A DNA stretch of 64,000 nucleotides from Rhizobiales bacterium 62-47 (lineage in GTDB: Bacteria; Pseudomonadota; Alphaproteobacteria; Rhizobiales; Xanthobacteraceae). The stretch is from contig MKVX01000002.1 of assembly GCA_001899255.1 (NCBI GenBank), positions 186,001 to 250,000 of the forward strand, given 5' to 3'. The notes under the pieces are model-generated. The model was not told where the DNA came from. It saw only the letters and a program-made list of their open reading frames with translations, and did not search any database. Of this stretch, positions 32,357 through 41,140 are shown one piece after another (position 1 is the first letter of the stretch; each line of letters starts with the position of its first letter). Made by a program: the position numbers and the translations under genes.

Positions 32357-33424
32357 TCAAATCGCCCCCGACAGCACGTCGTCGAGGCTGGCAACATCAG
32401 TCAACAACCGGGCGGCCGCACGGAGCAGTGGCAAAGCCAACAGCGCGCCGGTGCCTTCGCCCAGCCGCAGGCCTAGATCCAGCAACGGCGAAGCCTGCAT
32501 CGCCTCGAGCACAAGACCGTGACCGCGCTCGGCCGAGCGGTGCGCAAACACGCAGTAATCGCGCGCTGCCGGACACAGGCGAATTGCCACCAAGGCAGCA
32601 ACACTGGAAATGAAGCCATCGACGATCACGGAACGCCGCCGTCCGGCTGCGCCGATCACCGCACCCGCCATCATCGCAATCTCCAAACCGCCGAACTCGG
32701 CCAGCACGTCGAGCGGCGCGGTGACGTCGCTTCGCGCGGCGGCGCGGATCAATGCAGCACGCTTGCGCGTCAGGCCTTCATCGCTCTGCCCCGCGCCGAC
32801 GCCAATGCAGGCATCGAGCGGCGCAGGAACCAGCCGATGGGCCAACAGCGCTGCCGATGCGGTGTTGCCGATCCCCATCTCGCCAATGGCGATGACATCG
32901 GTGCCAGCGTCGATCTCAGCCCCGGCCAGCTCGCAACCACGCGTCAGCGCGGTCACCGCCTCATCGTGCGTCATCGCCGGCTCACGCGCGGCATTGGCCG
33001 TGCCGTGGCGAACTTTCGCCGCCACCAGATTCGGATGCGGGGGCAGGTCAGCCGCGACACCGGCATCGATGACGCGAATCCGCGCTCCGGTTGCGGCCGC
33101 AAAGGCGTTGGCGCTGGCGCGGCCGGCGAGAAAGGTCTTCACCATCGCCACCGTGACCGCCGAGGGATATTGCGAAACGCCTTCCTGCGTCAGCCCATGA
33201 TCGCCGGCAAAGACCAGCAGCACGGCGCTCTCCGCGCGCGGCGACGACGGTTGCCAGATCAGGCCGAGCTGCTCGGCGAGTCGTTCGATTTGGCCCAGCG
33301 ACCCCGGCGGCTTGGCCTTGCCATCGATACACCCACGCAATTTCGCTTGCTGTGAGCGGTCAAGCGGCACAACGGGCGGATACGACCACGATGATGTCGA
33401 ATGGGACGAAAGAGAGAAAGGCAT
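32357..33424 (-). CDS. cobT: Nicotinate-nucleotide--dimethylbenzimidazole phosphoribosyltransferase
   Basis: A 355-aa enzyme making alpha-ribazole phosphate from nicotinate mononucleotide and dimethylbenzimidazole. Key parts are AKPPGSLGQIERLAEQLGLI, LLVFAGDHGLTQEGVSQYPS, AIGEMGIGNTASAALLAHRL and LAEFGGLEIAMMAGAVIGAA, followed by a C-terminal catalytic Glu in LRLGEGTGALLALPLLRAAA. Length is normal. It heads the cobT-cobS minus-strand unit and is divergent from the riboswitch-controlled cobU operon. No riboswitch was seen in its own leader on the minus strand. Confidence 0.95.
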   Translation of the reverse strand: MPFSLSSHSTSSWSYPPVVPLDRSQQAKLRGCIDGKAKPPGSLGQIERLAEQLGLIWQPSSPRAESAVLLVFAGDHGLTQEGVSQYPSAVTVAMVKTFLAGRASANAFAAATGARIRVIDAGVAADLPPHPNLVAAKVRHGTANAAREPAMTHDEAVTALTRGCELAGAEIDAGTDVIAIGEMGIGNTASAALLAHRLVPAPLDACIGVGAGQSDEGLTRKRAALIRAAARSDVTAPLDVLAEFGGLEIAMMAGAVIGAAGRRRSVIVDGFISSVAALVAIRLCPAARDYCVFAHRSAERGHGLVLEAMQASPLLDLGLRLGEGTGALLALPLLRAAARLLTDVASLDDVLSGAI

Positions 33425-33491
33425 AGGAATCCTTGGCCGTGCGATGCAGGTCGAGGTTGACCCGACATCCCACCGCAGCTAGCGTTCATCG

Positions 33492-33666
33492 CGATGGTCC
33501 TTCCACATGGAAGGTGAAAAGGGAAGCCGGTTTTCAAATCCGGCGCTGCCCCCGCAACTGTAAGCGAGAGCCTCGAGCCATGAGGCACCTTGCGCCGAGA
33601 CCACTGGGATGTTCCCGGGAAGGCGGCGACGAGGGCACAACTCGCAAGCCAGGAGACCTGCCATCG
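33492..33666 (+). ncRNA. Cobalamin riboswitch ahead of cobU-cobO-cobQ
   Basis: Conserved core elements are present in order on the plus strand: GGTGAAAAGGGAAGCCGG (33513-33530), AAATCCGGCGCTGCCCCCGC with AACTGTAAGCG (from 33536), GGGAAGGCGGCGACGAGGG (from 33617), and the B12 box GCCAGGAGACCTGCC (33648-33662). P1 can form from CGATGG (33492-33497) and CCATCG (33661-33666). The aptamer ends 134 bases before the cobU ATG. High adenosylcobalamin should turn the operon down. Confidence 0.93.
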
Positions 33667-33799
33667 ATAGTGGTGCTTTGGAGGCGTCGGGGCGGGGTGC
33701 ACCGGGCGGGAGCGCGCAGGATGGCCCTTTGCCATTGGCACGACCCAACAAAGCTCGCGGCCTTTAGTGGCCCTGATCGGGTTTTGGTGCGAACGCGCG

Positions 33800-34345
33800 A
33801 TGCACAGCAACTCAGCTTTGGCTACACCGGCCTCGACCCTGGTGCTCGGCGGCGCACGTTCGGGTAAATCGCGTTTTGCCGAAAGGCTGGCGCTCGACAG
33901 CGGTTTGCAACGCATTTATCTCGCCACTGCGACGGCAGGCGATGACGAAATGCGGCGGCGAATCGCGCATCACCGCGCGCAACGCGAAGACGGCTGGCGC
34001 ACGGTCGAGGAATCGCTGGAGCTGACCGACACGCTGGCGCGGGAATGTGCGGCGGATCGCGTGGTGCTGGTCGATTGCCTGACATTGTGGCTGTCAAACT
34101 TGATGTTCGCGGCGCGTGACATCGCGGCCGAAACCAGCAAACTGGCGGATTGGCTGCAATCGACACCGCACGCGGTGCTGCTGGTCTCGAACGAGGTTGG
34201 CCTCGGCCTGGTCCCCGAGACCTCGCTGGGCCGCGATTTCCGCGATGCACAGGGCCGGCTCAATCAGGCCGTGGCCGCCGCCGTGGCCAATGTCGCCTTT
34301 GTCGCCGCCGGGCTGCCGCTCTGGCTCAAACGTTCATCCACCTGA
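33800..34345 (+). CDS. cobU: Adenosylcobinamide kinase / adenosylcobinamide-phosphate guanylyltransferase
   Basis: A 181-aa bifunctional nucleotide loop enzyme (CobU/CobP). The P-loop is LVLGGARSGKSRFAERLALD near residues 14-33, AHHRAQREDGWRTVEESLEL contains the guanylylated His region, and VVLVDCLTLWLSNLM and VSNEVGLGLVPETSLGRDFR, followed by DAQGRLNQAVA, are family signatures. It phosphorylates adenosylcobinamide and then adds GMP. ATG 33800 is used because upstream residues to 33767 are outside the family pattern. First gene of the riboswitch-controlled operon; cobO follows after 11 bases. Confidence 0.94.
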   Translation: MHSNSALATPASTLVLGGARSGKSRFAERLALDSGLQRIYLATATAGDDEMRRRIAHHRAQREDGWRTVEESLELTDTLARECAADRVVLVDCLTLWLSNLMFAARDIAAETSKLADWLQSTPHAVLLVSNEVGLGLVPETSLGRDFRDAQGRLNQAVAAAVANVAFVAAGLPLWLKRSST

Positions 34346-34356
34346 CGAGTTACCTC

Positions 34357-34983
34357 ATGACCGATCCATCCAGCGAAGATGCCCTCAACGCCCGCCATAA
34401 CGAGAAGATGCGCAAGCACAAGATTGCGCGCGACAAGTTGATGGCGACCAAGACCGGCGAGAAAGGTCTGTTGATCGTCCACACCGGAAACGGCAAGGGC
34501 AAGACGTCCGCCGCGCTCGGCATGGTGTTCCGTCACATCGGGCACGACATGCCGGTCGGCGTGGTGCAATTCACCAAATCGGCCAAGTGGGATACCGGAG
34601 AAGCGCGCATGCTGGCGAAGTTTCCCGAACTGGTGACGCTGCATATCATGGGCGAAGGCTTCACCTGGGAGACACAGGATCGCGCCCGCGATATCGCGGC
34701 TGCCCGCGCCGGCTGGGAGCAGGCAAAGGCACTGATCCGCGACGACCGGCACCAAATGGTGCTGCTCGACGAACTCAATATCGTACTGCGTTACGATTAC
34801 CTGCCGATCGACGAAGTGCTCGACTTCTTGCGCGACGAAAAGCCCGCGGACAAACATGTCGTCATCACCGGACGCAACGCGCATGACCGGCTGATCGAGA
34901 TGGCCGATCTCGTCACCGACATGACGATGGTCAAGCATCCATTCCGCCAGGGCATCAAGGCACAGAAGGGCATCGAGTTTTGA
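34357..34983 (+). CDS. cobO: Cob(I)yrinic acid a,c-diamide adenosyltransferase
   Basis: A 208-aa CobA/CobO-type ATP:corrinoid adenosyltransferase. The N-terminal helix is [20 protein letters not shown], the P-loop [20 protein letters not shown], then [40 protein letters not shown] and [20 protein letters not shown], ending [17 protein letters not shown]. It attaches the 5'-deoxyadenosyl group to the reduced corrinoid. Start ATG 34357; the frame is open further upstream but that overlaps cobU. The cobQ start overlaps its stop. Confidence 0.95.
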   Translation: MTDPSSEDALNARHNEKMRKHKIARDKLMATKTGEKGLLIVHTGNGKGKTSAALGMVFRHIGHDMPVGVVQFTKSAKWDTGEARMLAKFPELVTLHIMGEGFTWETQDRARDIAAARAGWEQAKALIRDDRHQMVLLDELNIVLRYDYLPIDEVLDFLRDEKPADKHVVITGRNAHDRLIEMADLVTDMTMVKHPFRQGIKAQKGIEF

Positions 34984-36473
34984 GTCTTCCCAACACGCCA
35001 GCGCTGATGATTCAGGCGACCGGCTCCAATGCCGGCAAGTCGACGCTGGTCGCCGGGCTGGCACGCGTCCTGGTGCGGCGTGATATGAAGGTGGCTCCGT
35101 TCAAGCCGCAAAACATGTCGAACAACGCGGCCATCGCCATCGATGGTGGTGAGATCGGTCGCGCTCAGGCGGTGCAGGCGCGCGCCGCGCGGATGCCGCC
35201 CAGCATTCACATGAACCCGGTGCTGCTCAAGCCGGAGACCGACACCGGTGCGCAGGTCATCGTGCAGGGCCGTCGTGCCGGCACCCTGCGCGCCCGGAAC
35301 TATCTCGACAAAAAAGCCGAATTGCTGCCGGCGGTGCTCGACAGCTTTGCGCGCCTCGCCCGCGACGCCGAAATCGTGTTGGTCGAAGGCGCCGGCAGTC
35401 CGGCCGAGATCAATCTGCGCGCAGGCGACATCGCCAATATGGGCTTTGCCGCGGCTGCCGATGTGCCGGTGGTGCTGGCAGGCGATATCGACCGTGGCGG
35501 CGTCATCGCCAGCCTGGTCGGCACCCACGCTGTGCTGGAACCCGAGGAGCGGGCGCGCATCCACGGCTTTCTCATCAACAAGTTTCGCGGCGACGTGAAG
35601 CTATTCGATGCCGGACTTGATGCAGTCGCGCGGATGACCGGCTGGCCCTCGCTCGGCGTCGTACCATGGCTGCCGCAAGCAGCGTGGCTGCCCGCCGAGG
35701 ACGCCCTCGATCTCGAACTCAGTAATACCGGCGGCAACGCCGCTTGCGTCATCGCCGTGCCGATGCTGGCACGCATCGCCAATTTCGACGATCTCGATCC
35801 GCTCGGCATGGAGCCCGGCGTCAGGCTGATTTTCGTGCGGCCGGGTCAGCCGATTCCCGCCACCGCCAATGTCATTGTGCTGCCGGGCACCAAGTCGACG
35901 ATCGGCGACCTCGCTTTCCTTCGCGCGCAAGGCTGGGACATCGACATCAAGGCGCACGTGCGGCGTGGCGGCCACGTGCTCGGGCTATGCGGCGGCTATC
36001 AGATGCTCGGCACAATCATTGCCGATCCCGACGGCATCGACGGCACCGCAGGAAGCATCGCCGGATTAGGGCTATTGGATATCGCCACGACGATGCACGG
36101 GGACAAATCCACCACACTGACGCGCGGCATACATTGCGGGACGGGCATGCCGATCGAAGGCTACGAAATCCATCTCGGCCGCAGTCAGGGACCGGATTGC
36201 GCACGGCCGGTCGTGATGATCGATGACCGCCACGACGGCGCAACCTCAACGGATGGCCGTGTGCAGGGCACCTATCTGCACGGCCTGTTCTGCAACGATG
36301 CGTTTCGTGCCGCATGGCTGAAGCAATTCGGCATCGCCGCTTCGCTCGCTTATGAACATCGCGTCGAAACCGCGCTTGACGCGCTGGCGGATCATCTCGA
36401 AGCGCATTTGGATATCGAGGCACTGCTCGCGATTGCGCGGCTGCGTCAAAACAGCAACGCCAGTGCCGCGTAA
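34980..36473 (+). CDS. cobQ: Cobyric acid synthase
   Basis: A 497-aa glutamine-dependent amidotransferase that amidates four side chains of adenosylcobyrinic acid a,c-diamide. The N-terminal synthetase domain begins [20 protein letters not shown] with [20 protein letters not shown]. The C-terminal class I glutaminase-like domain has [12 protein letters not shown] with the nucleophile Cys, and [10 protein letters not shown] and GTYLHGLF complete the triad region. It probably starts at TTG 34980 overlapping the cobO stop, with AGAAGGG upstream; ATG 35007 is the alternative. The last 28 bases overlap the convergent cbiB. Confidence 0.94.
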   Translation: MSLPNTPALMIQATGSNAGKSTLVAGLARVLVRRDMKVAPFKPQNMSNNAAIAIDGGEIGRAQAVQARAARMPPSIHMNPVLLKPETDTGAQVIVQGRRAGTLRARNYLDKKAELLPAVLDSFARLARDAEIVLVEGAGSPAEINLRAGDIANMGFAAAADVPVVLAGDIDRGGVIASLVGTHAVLEPEERARIHGFLINKFRGDVKLFDAGLDAVARMTGWPSLGVVPWLPQAAWLPAEDALDLELSNTGGNAACVIAVPMLARIANFDDLDPLGMEPGVRLIFVRPGQPIPATANVIVLPGTKSTIGDLAFLRAQGWDIDIKAHVRRGGHVLGLCGGYQMLGTIIADPDGIDGTAGSIAGLGLLDIATTMHGDKSTTLTRGIHCGTGMPIEGYEIHLGRSQGPDCARPVVMIDDRHDGATSTDGRVQGTYLHGLFCNDAFRAAWLKQFGIAASLAYEHRVETALDALADHLEAHLDIEALLAIARLRQNSNASAA

Positions 36474-37414
36474 ACGACGAATTCGATAGCGCAGGCCGCG
36501 ACGAGGATGCGCAGCGCGCGATGAATGTCGTTCGGCACGGCTTCCGTGCGGCCTTCCGCGTTGAGATAAGGATCCTCGACAACGCCTTCGGCGTAACGGC
36601 GCGGCCCGGCCAGCGCCAGCCCCAACGCGCCGGCCATGGCGCTCTCCGGCCAACCCGCATTGGGCGAGCGATGTTTGCCGGCATCGCGCCGCATCGTTCG
36701 CAACGCCGCCGCAATCGAACCATCGGCAAACGGCGCTGCCAGTGCCAATAGCAAGCCAGAAAGGCGTGCCGGAAGAAAATTGACGGCATCGTCAAGTCGC
36801 GCGGCGGCCCAGCCGAAGTCGCGATAGCGCGCACTACGATGTCCGATCATCGAGTCCGCGGTGTTGATCGCCTTGTAGACGATCAGCCCCGGCAGGCCGA
36901 ACAGCGCCAGCCACAACACCGGCGCGATGACGCCATCGGAAAAATTCTCGGCACAGGATTCGATCGCCGCGCGGCACACGCCCTTGGCATCCAGACTCTT
37001 GCTGTGGCGACCGACGATCATGCCGACAGCACGGCGCGCGGCATCAAGGCCGCCACCGGCAAATGCATCGTGCACCCGCGCGACGTGCTGGTACAGGCTG
37101 CGTTGCGCGATAAACAGCGAGGCAATCAACCCGGTCAGGATCTCGTCGACATAACCGGTCGCCGCGATTTCGATGGCGTATCCCAGCACAGCGGCGGTCG
37201 CGACCAGCAACACCACAACCGCGACACCGGCCAGCCTGCGCCAGAGCGGCGGCCAGGCATCCTGATTCAATCCGCGTTCGAGCGCCGCGATGCCACGGCC
37301 GATCAGCGCAACCGGGTGCGGCACTTGCCTCCACAGCCAATCCGGATCGCCAATAAGCGCATCGAACAGCAGCGCCCACACCACGACAAGCAGGCTGCTC
37401 GTTTCGATCAGCAT
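36446..37414 (-). CDS. cbiB: Adenosylcobinamide-phosphate synthase
   Basis: A 322-aa membrane enzyme (CbiB, also CobD in alphaproteobacterial naming) that attaches aminopropanol phosphate to adenosylcobyric acid. It begins [20 protein letters not shown] followed by [12 protein letters not shown], has the conserved [20 protein letters not shown] and [20 protein letters not shown], and several membrane helices. ATG 37414 follows the btuF stop with one base between, so the two are coupled. Its 3' end overlaps cobQ on the other strand. Confidence 0.93.
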   Translation of the reverse strand: MLIETSSLLVVVWALLFDALIGDPDWLWRQVPHPVALIGRGIAALERGLNQDAWPPLWRRLAGVAVVVLLVATAAVLGYAIEIAATGYVDEILTGLIASLFIAQRSLYQHVARVHDAFAGGGLDAARRAVGMIVGRHSKSLDAKGVCRAAIESCAENFSDGVIAPVLWLALFGLPGLIVYKAINTADSMIGHRSARYRDFGWAAARLDDAVNFLPARLSGLLLALAAPFADGSIAAALRTMRRDAGKHRSPNAGWPESAMAGALGLALAGPRRYAEGVVEDPYLNAEGRTEAVPNDIHRALRILVAACAIEFVVYAALALLF

Positions 37415-37415
37415 G

Positions 37416-38327
37416 CTAGCGGGTCGTTATCGCGGACCGAGCCGGGGCGGAAGCGGTGCGCTCGACACGTTCGAGTTCCGCCACCAGACGATCCAGCGCA
37501 TCCACCACCATCGGACCGCCGCAGACCGTCATGCGTTCGGGCACCACCAGACGCTTCGACGGCGGATAGAAGCGCTCCAGCGCCGGATGCAGCAAGAAAG
37601 CGCGGCCCTCGTCCTCGGCGAATTCGCTGTCATTCGACACGAGAATGAAATCCGGCCGCAGGCTGATGATCGCTTCCAGCGACGCGAAGCCGCCATACTT
37701 CAATCCGAGCTCGCCCGCCGCATTCGACAGTCCGACCTCGGCCAGCAGCGAACTGATCAGGCTGCGGCTGCCGGACACCCAGCCGCGCCGCGAGATCGAC
37801 AAAACGCTGTACTGCCCGCGGGCAACAAGTTGGCGGGTGCGTGCTGCAGCTGCATCGATTCTGGCGTTCAAGGCGGCGGCGCGATCCGGATGCCCGGTCA
37901 ATTCGCCCATCTGCCGCAGTTGCGCCTTCACCTCGTCGAGTGAATGCGCGACGTCGAACGTTACCAACCGCAGTCCCTGCTCTTTCAGCAGCGTCCGCGT
38001 CGCCAGCTTGGTGAAGCTGCCAGCCACCACCACGTCAGGCTTTAGCACCAGCACATCCTCGGCCTCGCCGGACAGCCGCGGATAGCGATGCGCGTCCGCC
38101 GCGCCCCACGAACGCGCGGTATCCCGCGAATAAGGGCCGAGCCCGAGGATCTGTTCGGGGTCGGCCAGTGCCAGCAACAATTGATCAGTGCAGGCATTGA
38201 TCGATGCGATGCGCGGCAGGTCGGACGCACGCGCCGCCGCGATCATGGCACTCCCCGCGATGGCCGCCGTGAGCAAAACTGAAACGGCGCGGCGCACCCT
38301 CTCGCGCTTTGCCGACAGCCATGGCAT
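37416..38327 (-). CDS. btuF: Periplasmic cobalamin-binding protein BtuF-like
   Basis: A 303-aa class III solute-binding protein (TroA/BtuF fold). The signal peptide is near 13-35 (AVSVLLTAAIAGSAMIAAAR). LPRIASINACTDQLLLALAD starts the first lobe, VLVLKPDVVVAGSFTKLATR follows, a long backbone helix is near 130-160, and ISLRPDFILVSNDSEFAEDE lies in the second lobe. It sits with btuB, btuC, btuD and cobalamin genes, so cobalamin is the likely ligand; iron siderophores are the alternative within the family. The likely ATG at 38327 is only 9 bases from the ATG of cobD on the other strand, and no good ribosome-binding site is visible. A GTG 10 codons in is another option. Confidence 0.87.
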   Translation of the reverse strand: MPWLSAKRERVRRAVSVLLTAAIAGSAMIAAARASDLPRIASINACTDQLLLALADPEQILGLGPYSRDTARSWGAADAHRYPRLSGEAEDVLVLKPDVVVAGSFTKLATRTLLKEQGLRLVTFDVAHSLDEVKAQLRQMGELTGHPDRAAALNARIDAAAARTRQLVARGQYSVLSISRRGWVSGSRSLISSLLAEVGLSNAAGELGLKYGGFASLEAIISLRPDFILVSNDSEFAEDEGRAFLLHPALERFYPPSKRLVVPERMTVCGGPMVVDALDRLVAELERVERTASAPARSAITTR

Positions 38328-38336
38328 GACACGGCC

Positions 38337-39326
38337 ATGACACACGGCGGCGATCTGACCGAAGCGATGGCGCGATATGGCGGCGCGCCGGAGTCGTGGC
38401 TCGACCTCTCCACCGGCATCAATCCGCATTCGTGGCCGATCCCCCCGCTGCCGCAAACCATCTGGCAACGCCTGCCGTCGCGCGCCGATGAAACAGCTTT
38501 GCTCGATGCCGCGCGGGTCGCTTATGGGATCCCCGATGACGTCGCCATTGCTGCCGCGCCCGGTACGCAGATGTTGATCCAGTGGTTGCCGCGCCTCGCG
38601 CCGACGGGGACCGTCGCGATCGTCGGCCCGACTTACAACGAACATGCTGCGGCGTGGAGTGCCGCAGGGCACGAAGTTGTTACAGTCACTGTGCTCAATG
38701 AGATTCCCGAGCAGATTCGTCACGTCGTCATCGTCAACCCGAACAACCCGGATGGCCGCATCGTCGACCACTCCGCGCTGACGGACATCGCTAGAATGTT
38801 GCGCCCTCGCGAGGGCTCGCTGGTGCTGGACGAAGCCTTCGCCGATGTCGATCCCACCTGCAGCGCCATCGCACTGTGCCGTGACTTGCCGGTGCTGGTG
38901 TTGCGCTCGTTCGGCAAATTCTATGGACTCGCCGGACTGCGTCTGGGCTTCGTCGTCGGGCCGAACGACATGATCGAACGCTATCGCGCGGGGCTCGGGC
39001 CATGGGCCTGTTCCGGCCCGGCCTTGGCAATCGGCGCCGCAGCCCTGCGCGACCGCAACTGGGCCGACCGCACGCGCATGCAACTGCGTGAGCAGACCCG
39101 CAAGCTCGATACGATCCTGAGCGCCGCGGGATTTACCCGCGCTGGCGGCATGGCGCTGTTTCGTCTGGTCCGGCATCCACATGCCTCATCCTACCATGAC
39201 GCGCTGGCGCGACAGCACATCTGGTGCCGGAAATTTGGTTGGGCGGACGACTTGCTGCGTTTCGGCTTGCCGCCCGATGAGGCCGCGTTCGAACGGCTGG
39301 CCGATGCGCTGGCTGGGTGCAGGTAG
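38337..39326 (+). CDS. cobD: L-threonine-O-3-phosphate decarboxylase
   Basis: A 329-aa PLP-dependent aminotransferase-fold enzyme (CobD of Salmonella, CobC in alphaproteobacterial naming) that makes aminopropanol phosphate for CbiB. It begins with the family motif THGGDLTEAMARYG and WLDLSTGINPHSWPI. VIVNPNNPDGRIVDHSALTD and VLDEAFADVDP are cofactor contacts, and Lys194 in LRSFGKFYGLAGLRLGF holds PLP. It is read opposite to its neighbours: btuF lies head-to-head 9 bases away and btuD converges 12 bases after its stop. No clear ribosome-binding site precedes ATG 38337. Confidence 0.94.
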   Translation: MTHGGDLTEAMARYGGAPESWLDLSTGINPHSWPIPPLPQTIWQRLPSRADETALLDAARVAYGIPDDVAIAAAPGTQMLIQWLPRLAPTGTVAIVGPTYNEHAAAWSAAGHEVVTVTVLNEIPEQIRHVVIVNPNNPDGRIVDHSALTDIARMLRPREGSLVLDEAFADVDPTCSAIALCRDLPVLVLRSFGKFYGLAGLRLGFVVGPNDMIERYRAGLGPWACSGPALAIGAAALRDRNWADRTRMQLREQTRKLDTILSAAGFTRAGGMALFRLVRHPHASSYHDALARQHIWCRKFGWADDLLRFGLPPDEAAFERLADALAGCR

Positions 39327-39338
39327 GCGCATCGGGTG

Positions 39339-40118
39339 TCAAACCCCGGCCCACGGCACGATGATCATCTGATGTTCGTGACCGGCGCGGAATGCACTGA
39401 TGCGGAAGACTTCAGCAAGGATCCGTTCCGATAGCGCTTCGGCCGGCGGCCCCTGCGCCACCAATCGGCCGTCCTGCATGACGAGCACAATGTCCGAGAA
39501 GCGCGCCGCAAGGCCAAGATCGTGCGTCACCACGATAGCCAGCACACCGTTGTCGGCGGCTGTGCGCAGCGTGCGCATCACCTCGATCTGATAGCCGGGG
39601 TCGAGCGAAGCGGTCGGCTCATCGGCGAGAATCACGGGGGCTTCCACCGCCAGGACGCGCGCCAGCGCCACGCGGCTGCGCTCGCCCCCGGACAGTTCAG
39701 TGGCCGGCCGCTGGCTGAATTCGAGCACGCCGGTCGCCTGCATCGCCCGCATCACCGCGCTGGCATCCTGTGCCGACAGATGTTCGGGATCGCTGGCGCC
39801 GTGCGGATAACGGCCCAGCGCGACGATATCCCACGCCGGCAGCGGCCAATGCACCATGTGGCCCTGCGGCAGATAGCCAAACCGCTTGGCGCGTTCACGC
39901 AAGGGCAGCGCCGCCAATGTCTCGCCGCCCACCTGCACCGTACCGCTCGATCGCAGCAGGCCCGCCAGTGCGCGCAGCAACGTCGTCTTGCCGGCACCGT
40001 TCGGGCCCACCAGCGTCACCAGACGCTGCCGCTCCAGGGTCAGTGAGACTTCCTTCAAAACATGACGGCGTGACAACGTGACGTTGAGTTGCTGTGCAGT
40101 GAGGAACGGCTCGCTCAT
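39339..40118 (-). CDS. btuD: Cobalamin/iron-type ABC transporter ATP-binding protein
   Basis: A 259-aa ATPase of the FecE/BtuD type. Walker A is LVGPNGAGKTTLLRALAGLL, the Q-loop lies in KRFGYLPQGHMVHWPLPAWD, the signature is ATELSGGERSRVALARVLAV, Walker B is PVILADEPTASLDPGYQIEV, and the switch His is in VVTHDLGLAARF. It powers the BtuC permease for corrinoid uptake. The start overlaps the btuC stop by 4 bases. Cobalamin specificity comes from context (btuB, btuF and a cobalamin riboswitch). Confidence 0.92.
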   Translation of the reverse strand: MSEPFLTAQQLNVTLSRRHVLKEVSLTLERQRLVTLVGPNGAGKTTLLRALAGLLRSSGTVQVGGETLAALPLRERAKRFGYLPQGHMVHWPLPAWDIVALGRYPHGASDPEHLSAQDASAVMRAMQATGVLEFSQRPATELSGGERSRVALARVLAVEAPVILADEPTASLDPGYQIEVMRTLRTAADNGVLAIVVTHDLGLAARFSDIVLVMQDGRLVAQGPPAEALSERILAEVFRISAFRAGHEHQMIIVPWAGV

Positions 40119-41140
40119 GCCACGCCTCCGCCGAGTGCGCGACGCTCGCGCACGATTAGATAGAGGAAGAACGGCACACCGATCAGCGACGTCAGCACAC
40201 CGACCTTGATATCCGAAGTCGAAGGAATGATGCGGACCGCGACATCCGCCGCCAACAGCAGTGCCGCGCCACTGAGCGCACTCGGCAGCAACAACCGGCC
40301 CGGATCGTAACCGACCAGCGGCCGCATCAGATGCGGCGCGATCAGCCCGATGAAACCGATGGTGCCGGTGACGGCCACCGCCCCGCCGACACCCAGCGCC
40401 ACGCCGACAATAACGACGAGCCGGAGCACGCCGACATTGACCCCAAGGCTTTGCGCCGTTTCCTCGCCGAGACTGAGCGCTCGCAGCGCGCTCCGCTGGC
40501 TGAACAAAATAGCCGCACCGGCAAGAATGAACGGCATCGCCAGTATGACGTGACGAAAGTTGCGGTCCGCCAGCGAGCCAAGCAGCCAGAATGCGATCTC
40601 GAGCGCCACGAACGGATTACTCGACAGATTCATGGCGAGCGCCGTCGCCGCACCGGCGAGGCTGGAGATGGCGAGGCCGGCGAGAATCAGAATCAGCAAT
40701 CCGGCATTGCGGCCAGCAACGCTGAGCAGCATGAACACCGATAGGAAAGCCATGACGATGGCCGCCACCGGCAAAGCGTAGGACCGGACGTCGGCCAGGC
40801 CCAGCGCGATGACCAGCACCGCGCCGAACGCCGCCGATTGCGGTGCGCCGAACAATGACGGCGACGCCAACGGATTGCGCAGCAGACCCTGCAACGCCGC
40901 GCCGGACAGGCCGAGGATGGCGCCGATGGCGACGCCGAGGATCGCGCGCGGCAGGCGAATCTCCTGCACGATCACCCGCTGTACCTCGTCGCCGCCGCCG
41001 AACAGGGCATCGACAACCGCCAGCGGCGACAGGCGCACCGGCCCGACCGCCAGCGAAGCCAGCGTCAACAGCGCAACGAGCAGCACCAGTGCGACGATGA
41101 CACTGGTGCGCCGTCCCGCTGCGACGTCCGCCGTCACCAT
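40115..41140 (-). CDS. btuC: Cobalamin/iron-type ABC transporter permease
   Basis: A 341-aa FecCD-family permease with about ten membrane helices. LPRAILGVAIGAILGLSGAA followed by LQGLLRNPLASPSLFGAPQS is the family-defining region. TGTIGFIGLIAPHLMRPLVG followed by YDPGRLLLPSALSGAALL is the second conserved block, and IPSTSDIKVGVLTSLIGVPF lies near the C-terminus. It works as a dimer with BtuD. The start overlaps the btuB 3' end by 7 bases, so it is in the same riboswitch-controlled transcript. Confidence 0.93.
   Translation of the reverse strand: MVTADVAAGRRTSVIVALVLLVALLTLASLAVGPVRLSPLAVVDALFGGGDEVQRVIVQEIRLPRAILGVAIGAILGLSGAALQGLLRNPLASPSLFGAPQSAAFGAVLVIALGLADVRSYALPVAAIVMAFLSVFMLLSVAGRNAGLLILILAGLAISSLAGAATALAMNLSSNPFVALEIAFWLLGSLADRNFRHVILAMPFILAGAAILFSQRSALRALSLGEETAQSLGVNVGVLRLVVIVGVALGVGGAVAVTGTIGFIGLIAPHLMRPLVGYDPGRLLLPSALSGAALLLAADVAVRIIPSTSDIKVGVLTSLIGVPFFLYLIVRERRALGGGVA

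Noticed and set aside
33425-33799. A coding region between cobT and cobU (open frames cross it)
   Set aside because: The stretch is a cobalamin riboswitch with all core elements, so the frames are incidental.
37416-39182. A single 588-codon btuF with a long N-terminal extension
   Set aside because: The extension lies wholly opposite cobD and the signal peptide begins near 38327, so it is read-through frame, not protein.
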